Positions 22,877 through 34,460 of a DNA stretch of 64,000 nucleotides are shown here, one piece after another. The notes beneath the pieces are model-generated. The model did no database searches. It worked only from the letters and a program-made list of their open reading frames with translations, and was not told the origin of the DNA. The stretch covers positions 5,428,492 to 5,492,491 of the forward strand of contig JAGTTD010000013.1 in NCBI GenBank assembly GCA_018398585.1, read 5' to 3'. Both the position numbers and the translations under genes were made by a program. The first letter of the stretch is position 1; the number at the start of each line of letters is the position of its first letter. The stretch comes from Simmondsia chinensis. Lineage: Eukaryota > Streptophyta > Magnoliopsida > Caryophyllales > Simmondsiaceae.

Positions 22877-23114
22877 AGTCTATCTTCCTCTACAAAAACG
22901 TCTCTATCTCCTCGCCCCATTATTTCCCTCCCATTTTCACTCCCTCTCTCTCCTCTGCATCACCTCTTTCTCTCCTCTTACACCCATTTCCCATACAGTC
23001 TCTCTCCTTTCCACCCGTTGTAACCTTCCAGTTTTCCAAGCCGTTGTAACCTTCGAGTTCCCATATCGTCCCTGCACCTTGTTCATCTAGGGTTTAATCA
23101 CCATTTCCAAAAAG
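22877..23114 (+). promoter_or_regulatory. Probable 5' UTR exon of the protease gene
   Basis: A CT-rich leader (repeated TCTCTC and CCTCTC) follows the TIR and ends TTTCCAAAAAG before GTAACA, a possible splice donor. The next recognisable coding exon starts at 26,067, so the first array would lie in a roughly 3-kb first intron. The right side of the element has a similar CT-rich leader inside its TIR (38,690-38,800 read on -), suggesting mirrored promoters. Confidence 0.4.
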
Positions 23115-23499
23115 GTAACACCAATTTCGTTAGTGCATGTTTGTTTTCTCTTGGTTGTTTGTTGGGGTTGTTTGAGGAAAATGTATATGCGATTGTTTCG
23201 TGTGTTGCATTGGCCTAGTATTGGTTAGGGTTTTTTTTGGGTTTAGGGTTTTTTTTGGGGTTTAGGGTTTTGCAGTTATTAGTGTTGTGAGTAAGGGTTA
23301 GTGTATTTTGAGTGAGGTTTCTATACTGGCTTGATTATTTGATTCCGTGGCTGATTTACTTTATTGTTTCTCATTGACCCTGCATTTTTCGTATTTGTGT
23401 GGTGGTTGAAGTGGTTTTTATTGATATTCGCCTATACGTTGTGTGGATTTTGGGGGTGGAAAGCAGATGTTGACGGTAAAGCATAAATGGTGTATGATA

Positions 23500-26020
23500 G
23501 TTGATACAGGGCGTGTGAGTGTTGAAAATGGATCACTATCATATAGTGTTGGTGTGTTAATAGTCATTAAATGGTGTAATATCATTTTTGTTGGTTGTTT
23601 CAAGTCATTAATGGTCTTAAACCAATCATACGCCTTGTATGCTTGGTCTAAATGGTGTATTATTATTTTGTGCTGGTGTGTTTTAAGTCATTAGTGGTGT
23701 ATCATTAATCATACACCGTGTATGTGTTTCAAGTCATTAGTGGTGTATGATCAATCATACACCGTGTATGATTGGTCTAAATAGTGTGAAAATAACTTGT
23801 TTATGTGTGTTTCTAGTGATTGGTGGTGTATGTTTAAACATACACCGTGTGTGATAGGTTTTAACGGTGTAAAATCAACTTGTGTTAGTGTGTGTTAAGT
23901 AATTAGTGGTGTATGATCAATCATACACCTTGTATGATTGCTTTTAATGGTGTAAAACCAACTAGTTTATGTGTGTTTCTACTGATTAGTGGTGTATGTT
24001 TAACCATACACCGTGTATGATAGGTTTTAACGGTGTAAAATCAACTTGTGCTAGTGTGTGTTAAGTCATTAGTAGTGTATGATTAATCATACACCGTATA
24101 TGATTGCTTTTAATAGTGTAAAACCAACTTGTCTAGGTGTGTTTCAAGTAAATAGTGGTGTATGACCAATCATACACCGTGTATGATTGCTTCTAATGTT
24201 GTAAAACCAACTAGTTTATGTGTATTTCTACTGATTAGTGGTGTATGTTTAATCATACACCGTGTATGATAGGTTTTAATAGTGTAAAATCAACTTGTGT
24301 TAGTGTGTTTTAAGTCATTAGTGGTGTATGATTAATCATACACCGTGTATGATTAATCATACACCGTGTATGATTGCTTTTAATAGTGTAAAATCAACTT
24401 CTCTAGGTGTATTTTAAGTAAATAGTGGTGCATAATAAATCATACACCGTGTATGATAGGTTTTAATGGTGTAAAATAAACTTGTATTAGCGTGTTTTAA
24501 GTCATTAGTGGTGTATGATTAATCATACACCGTGTATGATTGCTTTTAATAGTGTAAAACGAACTTGTCTAGGTGTGTTTCAAGTAAATAGTGGTGTATG
24601 ATCAATCATACACTGTGTATGATTGCTTTTAATGGTGTAAAACCAACTAGTTTATGTGTGTTTCTGTTGATTAGTAGCCGCGTATGTTTAACCATATACC
24701 GTGTATGATAGGTTTTAACGGTGTAAAATAAACTTGTGTTAGTGTGTGTTAAGTAAACAGTAGTGTATGATTAATCATACACCGTGTATGATTGGTTTTA
24801 ATGGTGTAAAACCAACTTTGTAGATATTTTTTAAGTAATTAGTGGTGTATGATCAATCATACATGGTGTATGATTGGTTTTAATGGTGTAAAATCAACTT
24901 GTGTTTGTGTGTGTTAAGTAATTAGTGGTGTATAATCAATCATACACCACTATGATAGGTTTTAATGGTATAAAATTAACTTGTTTATGTGTGTTTCTAG
25001 TGTATGTTTAACCATACACTGTGTATGATAGGTTTTAGCGGTATAAAATCAACTTATGTTAGTGTGTGTTAAGTAAACAGCAGTGTATGATTAATCATAT
25101 ACCGTGTATGATTAGTTTTAATAGTGTAAAATCAACTTGTTTTAGTGTCTTTCAAGTCATTAGTGATGTATGATCAAGCATACACCATGTATGATTGGTC
25201 TAAATGCTGTGAAATCAATTTGTTTATGTGTGTATCTAGTGATTAGTGGTGTATGTTTAACCATACACCATGTATGATAGGTTTTAACTGTGTCAAATCA
25301 ACTTATGTTAGTGTGTGTTAAATAAACAGTGGTGTATGATTGCTTTTAATAGTGTAAAACCAACTTGTCTATGTGTGTTTCAAGTAAATAGTGATATATG
25401 ATCAATCATACACTGTGCATGGTTACTTTTAATGTTGTAAAGCCAACTAGTTTATGTGTGTTTCTATTGATTAGTGGTGTATGTTTAATCATACTCCGTA
25501 TATGATAGGTTTTAATGGTGTAAAATTAACTTATGTTAGTGTGTTTTAAATCATTAGTGGTGTATGATTAATCATACACCGTGTATGATTACTTTTAATA
25601 GTGTAAATCCAACTTGTCTAGGTGTGTTTCAAGTAAATAGTGATGTATGATCAATCATACACCATGTATGATTGCTTCTAATGTTGTAAAACCAACTAGT
25701 TTATGTATGTTTCTACTGATTAGTGGTGTATATTTAATCATAAACCGTGTATGATAGGTTTTAATGGTGTACAATCAACTTGTGTTAGTGTGTGTTAAGT
25801 CATTAGTGGTGTATGATTAATCATACACTGTGTATTATTGCTTTTAATAGTGTAAAATCAACTTATGTTAGTGTATGTTAAGTAAACAGTGGCGTATGAT
25901 TAATCATACACCGTGTATGATTGGTTTTAATTGTGTAAAACCAACTTGTGTAGATATTTTTTAAGTAATTAGTGGTTTATGATCAATCATACACAGTGTA
26001 TGATTAGTTTTAATGGTGTA
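23500..26020 (+). repeat. 83-bp palindromic satellite, array 1 (about 30 monomers)
   Basis: Successive monomer starts at 23742, 23825, 23908, 23991, 24074, 24157 and 24240 are exactly 83 bp apart. Each has an inverted repeat with arms GGTGTATGAT and ATCATACACC around 2 nt, then a further CGTGTATGAT half-site, then GGTGTAAAATCAACTTGT and GTGTTTTAAGTCATTAGT. Variants with centres TTTAA, ATTAA and ATCAA recur in order over part of the array, giving a 249-bp period. One monomer near 24,340 has an extra 21-bp half-palindrome. Confidence 0.95.
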
Positions 26021-26066
26021 TCATGGGTTTAATCTTGGGTTTTGTGATGTTTTTCTTTTATTTCAG

Positions 26067-27645
26067 ACAGCATTTGAGACATGCAAGAGGAGTCGATCAA
26101 AAGTGGAGGTTGATTACATTTTCCCTAGGAGTTGCTGGAAATTCCTACAGATTAACCAGATGGGAATATCAACCAAAGCTGTGACGGAGATTAGGGAAAT
26201 CTTGAAGGGCGACGAATCCAAGGTTTGACACAGTATCCATATGAATTATGTTGACTTTTTACTATTACATTTATGATCCCTTATTAACTAAAAGTGTTTT
26301 GCATTACAGCTTGCCCTTGTTTCACAATACAATATCGGGCATCTGCTTGAGCTGCGTGAGACTAATGTCGGCTTTTGGCATAGTCTGATTCACGTTGTCC
26401 TTCTCCACCAGGTGGCCAACCCAAATCTCGAGGAGTTATCATTCTTGTTTGGTGGGAAGATAGCGCACCTCGGGAGGAGGGAATTTTGTATTATAACGGG
26501 CTTGAGATATGCCGGTGTGGAAGATGTACGCGATGGGTCCAATAGGCTGATTGCCAAGTACGGCATGAGGGGGAGGATGAGTAGGCAGCTGCTGCTTCAA
26601 GCATGTAGTACCTGCTCCAGTATGAAGGACCAGGTTAAGCTTGCTGTTGCCTACTTGGTGGAGGGTGTACTATTCGCCAAGCATAAAAGAACAGCCATTG
26701 ACCCGAACGTCCTTGCCCTCGTGGATGACGTGGACTCTTTTAACAGTGTTGCTTGGGGATCCATGAGCTGAAAATTCTTGGTGAGAAACTCAAGGATTTC
26801 GTAGCAAAAAAGCAAGACGGTTTGGAAAAGACCTACTCCGTCCGCGGGTTCTACGACGTGGTTTCCATATTTGACATGGAAACCATTCTAGAACTGGCCA
26901 AGGTTGGGGTGGTGAGGATTGGAAATCAGTCTCTTGGGCGGATCCTTAATTGGAAAATGGGCAAAAGGGGTTCGTACACCGCTCTACTATCATCAGTGTT
27001 TGATCAGGTAATAATACAATATTTTGATACTATTTTACCATTAGTCGTTTGATATCAATTGCATTAGAATTACTATTTGGTACTTTTATTAACGTTCATA
27101 TGATGTATCTTCCTTTGATCAGCGATTGAATGCCGAACTGATTAGACTGACGAGTGCGGAAGCCAGTCAGCCTAATCTACAAGGCATTCCTATTGCTGAG
27201 GATGGTGAAGTGGGAGTTCAAACTCATGATGGGGCAATGCCAGCAGATCCAAATTTTGATCCAGAACCGTTGGCTACTCAACACCCCTTGCCCATATCCC
27301 ACTATGAACCATCTACTACATCAACAAATTTAGCGTTTCAATCGGTATTCACAATTCGTTTTGTGTTTATACAATTGCATTTGTTCTTGTACGTATCATA
27401 TTAGCTAAATTCAGTTTTATGACGATTTGGAGGACATATTGTAGGTTATTGAGAGACTTGAAGCAATGGAGAAAGAAATGGAAAGCATGCGGCAAATAAA
27501 CCTTCAATTTGAAAGCAGACTTGAAGAACAACAGCAACAGATCCAGTTAAATGAGAGCACTATTCAAGCGCAAAAGGATCTGTTGCAGGCATATGAACAA
27601 AGGTTTGAAGCTCATGAGGCTAAGATTCGGGAGCTTTCATACTGA
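26067..27645 (+). pseudogene. DUF1985-type gene of the MULE, 5' part (frameshifted)
   Basis: Exons 26067-26222, 26310-27007, 27123-27344 and from 27445 have AG/GT borders. The product resembles the DUF1985 domain found with plant ULP1-like proteases: FWHSLIHVVLLHQ, LEELSFLFGGKIAHLGRREF, IITGLRY, then VAYLVEGVLFAKHKR and VDDVDSFNSVAWG. Near 26,757 the frame is lost by one base and resumes one frame over (IHELKILGEKLKDF). The fourth exon encodes a Gln/Glu-rich coiled coil (MEKEMESMRQINLQFES) ending in TGA at 27,643-27,645. Confidence 0.75.
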
Positions 27646-27845
27646 TTGCCACATGTCACAACTCCCCATCATTCTCCATCACCTTCATCTCCCCATCCCC
27701 TATTGAAACTCCACAACAAGCAATTATTATTTCTCCTCCACATACTGTGTAAGACACTACGATCTTTGCTATTGTCCCAATTCAGTGAGTATGTTTTCAT
27801 GCATGTTGAAGTTTATTCACTTTGATATTTGTTTTGCCAAACCAG

Positions 27846-28366
27846 GGATGAGAGAAATGTCTTCAAGCAACCAATGTCAACAAATTTGGATGACGATGCT
27901 TGCTTGGTGACAGTGTCTAAGACACTATGGGAATTGGGACACCAGAGGAGGGACACCAAGCCAAACCACAAATACAAAGGTGATGAATGGACTGCTGAGG
28001 GTAAGAGCAAACGGCCAAGGAGGACGGCTTCTGTACCAGAACCAGTTCTGCCCTTAGATCCATTCCAATCTCCATCCAAAGAACAACAAAAAGAGTTTGA
28101 AGATTTTTACAAAAGTTTCCACGCAAAGGTTAAGAAGTGAGTGGGTAATAACACTATGCTTTTTGATAATCAGTATGGAAATGTTTCGAGATTGCAACTT
28201 TCATATGGGATGCGTATATATCATGCCTCTTATTGTATGTTATAGAAAATTCGAGACTCCCCTCGAGTTACCTGAGGATCAACGAATGGATTTTACTATT
28301 TTGACTACCAGTACTAGTTAGTTTTGGTATCGGTTGAAAAACAACGACATCTGGCTTACGGATGAG
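27846..28366 (+). pseudogene. Linker exons between DUF1985 and protease
   Basis: Exon 27846-28136 is open and basic (GKSKRPRRTASVPEP, which could act as a nuclear-localisation patch) and ends at a GTGAGT donor. Exon 28246-28366 reads KKFETPLELPEDQRMDF, then TAG at 28,319-28,321, then WYRLKNNDIWLTDE before a GTATGT donor. This WL.D.E region normally leads into the C48 protease domain. The stop indicates decay. Confidence 0.6.
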
Positions 28367-28439
28367 GTATGTTACCCATCATGATCCATTTGGCGTGTGA
28401 TTGCTGTAAATGGATCCCATTATTTTTTGTTGGTGTGTC

Positions 28440-29366
28440 AACTGATTAGTGGTGTATGATCAATCATACACCGTGTATGATAGGTTTTAAGGGTGTGAAA
28501 TCAACTTGTATAGGTGTGTTTCAAATAATAAGTGGTGTATGATCAATCATACACCATGTATGATAGGTTTTAATGCTGTAAAATCAATTTGTGTAAGTGT
28601 GTTTTAAGTAATTAGTGGTGTATGATCAATCATACACCATGTATGATGGGTTTTAGTGGTGTGAAATGAACTTGTACAGGTGTGATTCAAGTAATTAGTG
28701 GTGTATGATTGATCATACACCGTGTATGATGGATTGTAATGGTGTGAAATGAACTTGTACAGGTGTAATTCAAGTAATTAGTGGTGTATGATCAATCATA
28801 TACCGTGTATGATTGGTTTAAATGGTGTGAAATCATTCTCTATTGCTCTGTTTTAAGTCATAAATGGTGTATGATCAGTCATACACAGTGTATGATTGGT
28901 TTAAATGGTGTGAAATCATTCTCTGCTGGTGTGTTTTATGTCATAAATGGTGTATGATCAACCATACACCGTGTATGATAGGTTTTAATGGTGTAAAATC
29001 AACTTATTTTAGTGTGTGTTAAGTAAACAGTGGTGTATGATTGATCATATACCGTGTATGATGGGTTTTAATGGTGTGAAATGAACTTGTACATGTGTAA
29101 TTCAAGTAATTTTTGGTGTATGATTGGTTTAAATGGTGTGAAATCATTCTCTGTTGGTGTGTTTTATGTCACAAATGGTGTATGATCAACCATACACCGT
29201 GTATGATAGGTTTTAATGGTTTAAAATCAATCTGTGTAAGTGTGTTTCAAGTAATTAGTGGTGTAGGATCAATCATACACCCTGCATGCTAGGTTTTAAT
29301 GGTGTGTAATCATGTTGTGTTGGTGTGTTTTAAGTCATTAATGGTATATGATTGATCATTTTGTAG
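28440..29366 (+). repeat. 83-bp palindromic satellite, array 2 (about 11 monomers)
   Basis: Same monomer and orientation as array 1. It fills the intron between the linker exon (donor at 28,367) and the protease exon (acceptor TTGTAG at 29,366). Units here more often read TTTAAATGGTGTGAAATCA, so this array has its own sequence variants. Confidence 0.93.
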
Positions 29367-30890
29367 GAAATGGACGTCATAATATATTATATTATGCAAA
29401 AAAAACCACGCATTGCTAGATAATTTTGATATGAGGGCAACATGTTCAAACACAATCATTGCTTCTCTGTTGCGATCCATTTTCCTTGGCGTGCAGAAAG
29501 GTGAAACAAAAATTGAAACAACTTTCTATGATTGGGATTCGTTGATAATCAAGTTTCTTGCAGAGGACGACAAATACGGGGTACGATGCCATGACCTTTA
29601 CAGGGTATACATGCCCATCAATCAAACTGATCAACATTGGTTCCTTGCTGCCATCCATTTTACTGAATGGCGGATAGAGGTTTTTTATTCTCTATACTCC
29701 GCAACAGCAAAGGGATCAAGGTTAGAGCATGTGGAGCCAATTGCAAGATTACTTCCATATGCTCTTGAGAAGGTTGATTTTTGGGACTTCAGGAAGAAGC
29801 TGTCTGAATTCAGAGGCAAACCTTTCCGAATCACCTACGAACCGGATTCATGCCCATAACAAATGGGGTATGACATATATTTCCTTGTATATTATTTATT
29901 ATTCAATGGAAAAAAGTTAGTAATTATATTACAATGAAGCCTAATATCCTATTGTGTCATCTGTTTTATATTGAACTGCAAGTCAGATTGTGGCATGTTT
30001 GTCATAAAGTTTATTGAATTTTTGCTTACAATGGCTTCAGCATCTCCCAATGCACGCAAGGGCAGATGGAGAAGCTGCGGATGAATACCTCTGTATACTT
30101 GTACAGTCATGGAAGAAAGACAACAACAACAACAAGCCCAGTGCCACCAAGGGCTCCAGCCAAAAGCAGGGTCCGGGGAGGGTAGATGTACGCAGCCTTC
30201 CCCCTTCAGGGGGATACCTTGAAGAGAGGCTGTTTCCTAGGACCCCCAGCCTAATATGATGGTCTTGCATCCATCAGTCAAAAGACTTGGCAAACATCAG
30301 AAAGCATAAGTATGGCCCACAAAAAAAAAAAAAGGAACAAGAAAGGATGAGATAGAGATAGAAGAATAGAAAGGGATAGACAGATAGAGATAAAGACTAC
30401 CCTACTCTAATCGGGTCATCTAAAACCCCTATGCTAGCCCTCCATTGGGCCCTATATAAGGCCATCTCCTCCCGAAGGTTTAGGTGGGTGAGGTCTTGTT
30501 GGATCGTCTCAAGCCATCTCTTCTTCAGTCTGCCTCTGCCTCTTCTGCCTAATGTAGTAATAGGCAGTTCGCATCTTCTGACTGGAGCTTCGTCCGGTCG
30601 TCCTCTGATATGTCCGAACCACCTCAAACGATGCTTCCTTAATTTATCTTCAATGGAAGCTATGTCCAATTTGCCTCTTATGATGTCGTTTCCGATCCTA
30701 TCCTTCCTTGTGTGTCCGCACATCCACCTCAGCATTCGCATCTCCGCCACCTTCATCTTCTGAGTGTGGTGCTGTTTCATCGCCCTGCACTCCGCCCCAT
30801 ACGCCATGGCTAGCCGCACCACCATCTTATAGTATCTTCCCTTTAGCAGTCATGGAAGAAAGAAATAGATGAAAAAGGTATACAAGTGAA
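29367..30890 (+). pseudogene. C48 (ULP1-like) cysteine protease domain, interrupted by a LINE
   Basis: ULP1-family enzymes cleave SUMO-type conjugates. The His motif is visible in QHWFLAAIHF. The Asp position reads EVFYSLY where VYDSL is usual, so Asp is replaced by Tyr. The Cys motif SDCGMFVIKFIEFLL comes from exon 29983 on. Frameshifts occur in an A-run near 29,400, near 29,850 (before PITNG), and before LPMHARADGEAADEY. The RTE LINE at 30,121-30,846 splits the last exon between QSWKK and EIDEKG. With these lesions it cannot make an active protease. Confidence 0.75.
30121..30846 (-). mobile_element. 5'-truncated RTE-type LINE inside the C48 exon
   Basis: Flanked by CAGTCATGGAAGAAAGA at 30104-30120 and 30847-30863. 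On - it encodes 142 residues of an RTE RT polyprotein C-terminus (YGAECRAMKQHH, VAEMRMLRWMCGHTRKDR, LRWFGHIRGRPDEAPVRR, LNLREEMALYRAQWRASI), then a 3' UTR with GATAGAGATA-type repeats, then the tail shared with the SINEs and (TTG)4. Same architecture as 20,216-20,865. Confidence 0.92.
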
Positions 30891-31319
30891 TAAAATTATG
30901 TGACGTGTAAATGTTATTGTATTACATTGTAATCATTGTACTATGGAAAATAATCACTTTCACATGTATTGGTTAGTGAATTTGTTAAGGTTGTTATAGA
31001 TATTTGTTCCATTACATGTATTTAGTATAGTACATGGTATACTTGCTTTAGGTTTGTACCGAGTGTAAATAGCATCATTATTGGATGTATGTATTTTATC
31101 CAATAAAATATAAAACTGATTTTACTTTGCCAGCTTTCATTCTTTCACTTTCTCTCATCCATTTTTCCTTCTCAGAAGATCTCATCAGCCCTTCCATGGC
31201 TCAAACCAGAACTCACTTATTCGTTACAGATAAGATTCATGGCCCAACATGACAGCAAATATAAGGGCATGATGCTCACTGGAAGATTTACAATTTTTGA
31301 CAGGGCATCATGACCTCAT

Positions 31320-32610
31320 TATACCAACACAAAATTTTACACCATTAAAACTTATCATACACCGTGTATGATTGATCATACACCACTAATTACTTCAAAC
31401 ACACCTATACAAGTTCATTTCACACCATTTAAACCTTTCATACACGGTGTATGATTGATCATACACCACTAATTACTTCAAACACATTAAAATAAGTTGA
31501 TTTCACACCATTTAAACCCATCATACACGGTGTATAATTGATCATACACCACTAATTAATTAAAACATACTTACACAAATTGATTTTACACCATTAAAAC
31601 TTATCATATACCGTGTATGATTGATCATACACCACTAATTACTTCAAAAATACCTACACAATTTGATTTCACACCATTAAAATCTATCATACACCGTGCA
31701 TGATTGATCATATACCACCAATTACTTGAAACACATTAATACAGGTTCATTTTACACCATTAAAACCTATTGTACACGGTGTATGATTGATCATACACCA
31801 CTAATTACTTCAAACACATTAAAATAAGTTGATTTCACACCATTTAAACCCATCATACACGGTGTATGATTGATCATACACCACTAATTACTTAAAACAC
31901 ACTTACACAAATTAATTTTACACCATTAAAACTTAGCATACACCACTATTTACTCTAGAAACACTTATACAAATTGATTTTACACCATTAAGACCAATCA
32001 TACACCGTGTATGATTGATCATACACCATTAATTACCTGAATCACACCTGTACAAGTTCATTTCACACTATTTAAACCCATCATACACGGTGTATGATGG
32101 TTCATACACCACTAATTACTTAAAGCATACTTACACAAGTTGATTGTTCACTATTAAAACCCATCATACACGGTGTATGATTGATCATACACCACTAATT
32201 ACTTCTAACACATTAAAACAAGTTGATTTCACATCATTTAAACCCATCATATACGGTGTATAATTGATCATACGCCACTAATTACTTAAAACACACTTAC
32301 ACAAATTAATTTTACACCAGTAAAACTTAGCATACACCAGTATTTACTCTAAAAATACTTACACAAATTGATTTTACACCATTCAGACCAATCATACACC
32401 ACTAATTACCTGAATCACACTTGTACAAGTTTATTTCACACCATTTAAACCTATCATACACGGTGTATGATGGTTCATACACCACTAATTACTTAAAACA
32501 CACTTACACAAGTTGATTTTTCACCATTAAAACCTATCATACACGGTGCATGATTTATCATACACCACTAGTTTCTTAAAACACACCTATACAAGTTGAC
32601 TTCGCAAAAC
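31320..32610 (-). repeat. 83-bp palindromic satellite, array 3 (about 15 monomers, inverted)
   Basis: Same monomer but in the opposite orientation to arrays 1 and 2; the + strand reads AAACCCATCATACACGGTGT and CACCACTAATTACTT. It lies in the interval between the convergent genes, downstream of the protease gene. Some units lack a half-palindrome (near 31,935 and 32,390). Confidence 0.93.
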
Positions 32611-32638
32611 TAATGATACTTGCTTTGAATCACAGTGC

Positions 32639-32816
32639 CACCAGCATATTATGCGCAATTGGAAGCATTCCGTGCACGTTACTATGTTGAAGAGGATGTA
32701 AATGAAAGTGGTTCTAACAGTGGCTGTTGTGGGCTAGTGATAGCTGAGAGGCAGCGAGAGGTGCGGGCACTTCCAAAGATCAAGGAGAATGTCAAGGATG
32801 TGATGTTTTCCTGCTG
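32639..32816 (+). other. Candidate terminal exon, unidentified
   Basis: After an acceptor-like AATCACAG at 32,636, 58 codons are open to a TGA at 32,815: PPAYYAQLEAFRARYYVEED, then a Ser/Asn patch and charged residues. It may be the last exon of the protease gene, with array 3 in the intron, or a separate captured piece. I do not recognise it. Confidence 0.35.
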
Positions 32817-32867
32817 AAGATAATCGGTTCCTCAGCCATTTTATTTTGGTTTTTGGGACATGCAACG

Positions 32868-33090
32868 TTGTATTGCATGTGCGGCATGGGTGGGTTCCTC
32901 AGTTCTGTACTACATCTCAGCCGTTGATTGTAGGTCACAAACCAGAGAAAAACTCTTGTCACAAGACCAATTCTCTTCTGATCCAAACCATCAATATTCG
33001 CCATTGGTTTGTGACCCACAATCAACGGCTGAGATGTTGTATAGAACTGAGGAACCCACCCGCGTCGCAAAGACAACACAATGTTGAGAC
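32868..33090. mobile_element. Hairpin MITE nested in the MULE
   Basis: Inverted arms of about 75-90 bp around a ~55-bp centre. The left arm contains GGGTGGGTTCCTCAG and CATCTCAGCCGTTGATTG; the right arm contains their reverse complements CAATCAACGGCTGAGATG and CTGAGGAACCCACCC. The outer parts (CAACGTTGTATTGC and CAACACAATGTTG) are also related. ORFs on both strands here are mirror images of the palindrome, not genes. Target duplication not resolved. Confidence 0.65.
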
Positions 33091-34059
33091 CGATAAGTGG
33101 ATGCTTGGCTTTATGGCCAACTCCTCCATTTATAGACAAAATCATAACCGTGGGGGAGGGGTAGGATAAAGTAGGTGGTAGTTGATGTCATTAAATGTCT
33201 TGCTTGAGTGCCAATTATGACCCCTGCACTTTCAGTTTTCAAACCCCAACTACCCCAACCGGTTTTCCTCCATTTAAAGCAGTCATACATCATGTATGAT
33301 AGATCATACACCCTCAAATATTAAAACACACAAACAGAAGTTGATATTACACCATTTAAACCAACCTTATAAATGTCAGTGTGTTATGGATATTACACAA
33401 CTGTCATTAATAATGCATGTCTATTAATAGTACACAATTTCATCGATATTAATAGCAATTACACTGTAAAAAAAAAAAAAAGATCAACGTAAGTTAATTC
33501 GGAGGAGGGACATGATAAGAATGATCGATAGTGTTTGTGGACGTGCCTTCTCCACTCGAGTGCAGAGCAATTGGATTTTTACAAGTTGATCAGATTTTGC
33601 CCGTGTTCCTTGCATCGACTGCACTTTTGCGGTACACATTCCTCGCCGACTGAAGGAATCCTCCTCTTCCTCCTCCTCCCGGAAGAGGTTCGAACATCGG
33701 GTGGAAGAAGATTCATTTTTGATATGTGATGAGGGATAGACCAATCACTTATGTGCGGCATCGGGTACATGACGCCTCTGTACGACTCGTACCAATAATC
33801 TCTTGAAGAATATGGCGAGCATAAGTCGTACAGACCAATGCATGCTCACATGGAAGCTGCTGCAGCTGAAACTTGTGACAGGTACATGTCCAAAGTGACA
33901 TATCAACCCAAAAATTCTTATCCCCATCAATGACATCGAAGTTATACTCATCTGCTCGCAAAATTTGCATGGCATAAAAGATAGACACACACGATTAATA
34001 ATGGTAATGCAAAAAAAAATGAACGAAATCAGTAATTATCATGTCTAAAAGTGCAGGGA

Positions 34060-34460
34060 TTACTACTGATTAATCATACACCACAATGTACTTGAAACAC
34101 AGTACACCAAGTTGATTTTACACCATTAAAACCTATCATACACCGTGTATGATTAACCATATACCACTAATTATTTGTAACACACTCAAACAAGCTGATT
34201 TCACACCATTTAGACCAATCATACACGATGTATGATTGATCGTATACCAAGTTGATTTTAAACCATTAAAACACAATAAAACAAATTGATTTTACACCAT
34301 TAAAACTAATCATATACGGTGTATGATGGATCATACACCACTAATTACTTGAAACATATTAAAACAAGTTGATTTTACACCCTTAAAACCTCTCATATAC
34401 GGTGTATGATTAACCATACACGACTACTTAGTTGTAACACACTAAAACATGCGTTGCAAT
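34060..34460 (-). repeat. 83-bp palindromic satellite, array 4 (about 5 monomers, inverted)
   Basis: Lies inside the transposase gene between the core exon (ends about 34,515) and the SWIM exon (starts about 33,990), so it occupies an intron. Units are truncated or fused (near 34,240-34,270), making this the least regular array. Confidence 0.9.

Noticed and set aside
23500..26020. Regular 83-bp repeats resembling a CRISPR array
   Set aside because: The whole 83-bp unit is conserved, with no unique spacers, and the context is a plant transposon. It is a tandem satellite.
30431..30763. 110-aa + strand ORF opposite the LINE
   Set aside because: Antisense shadow of the RTE RT C-terminal frame, which has the recognisable motifs.
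32846..33169. Overlapping ORFs on both strands of 107-117 aa
   Set aside because: They are mirror readings of a hairpin MITE, which produces similar peptides on both strands.
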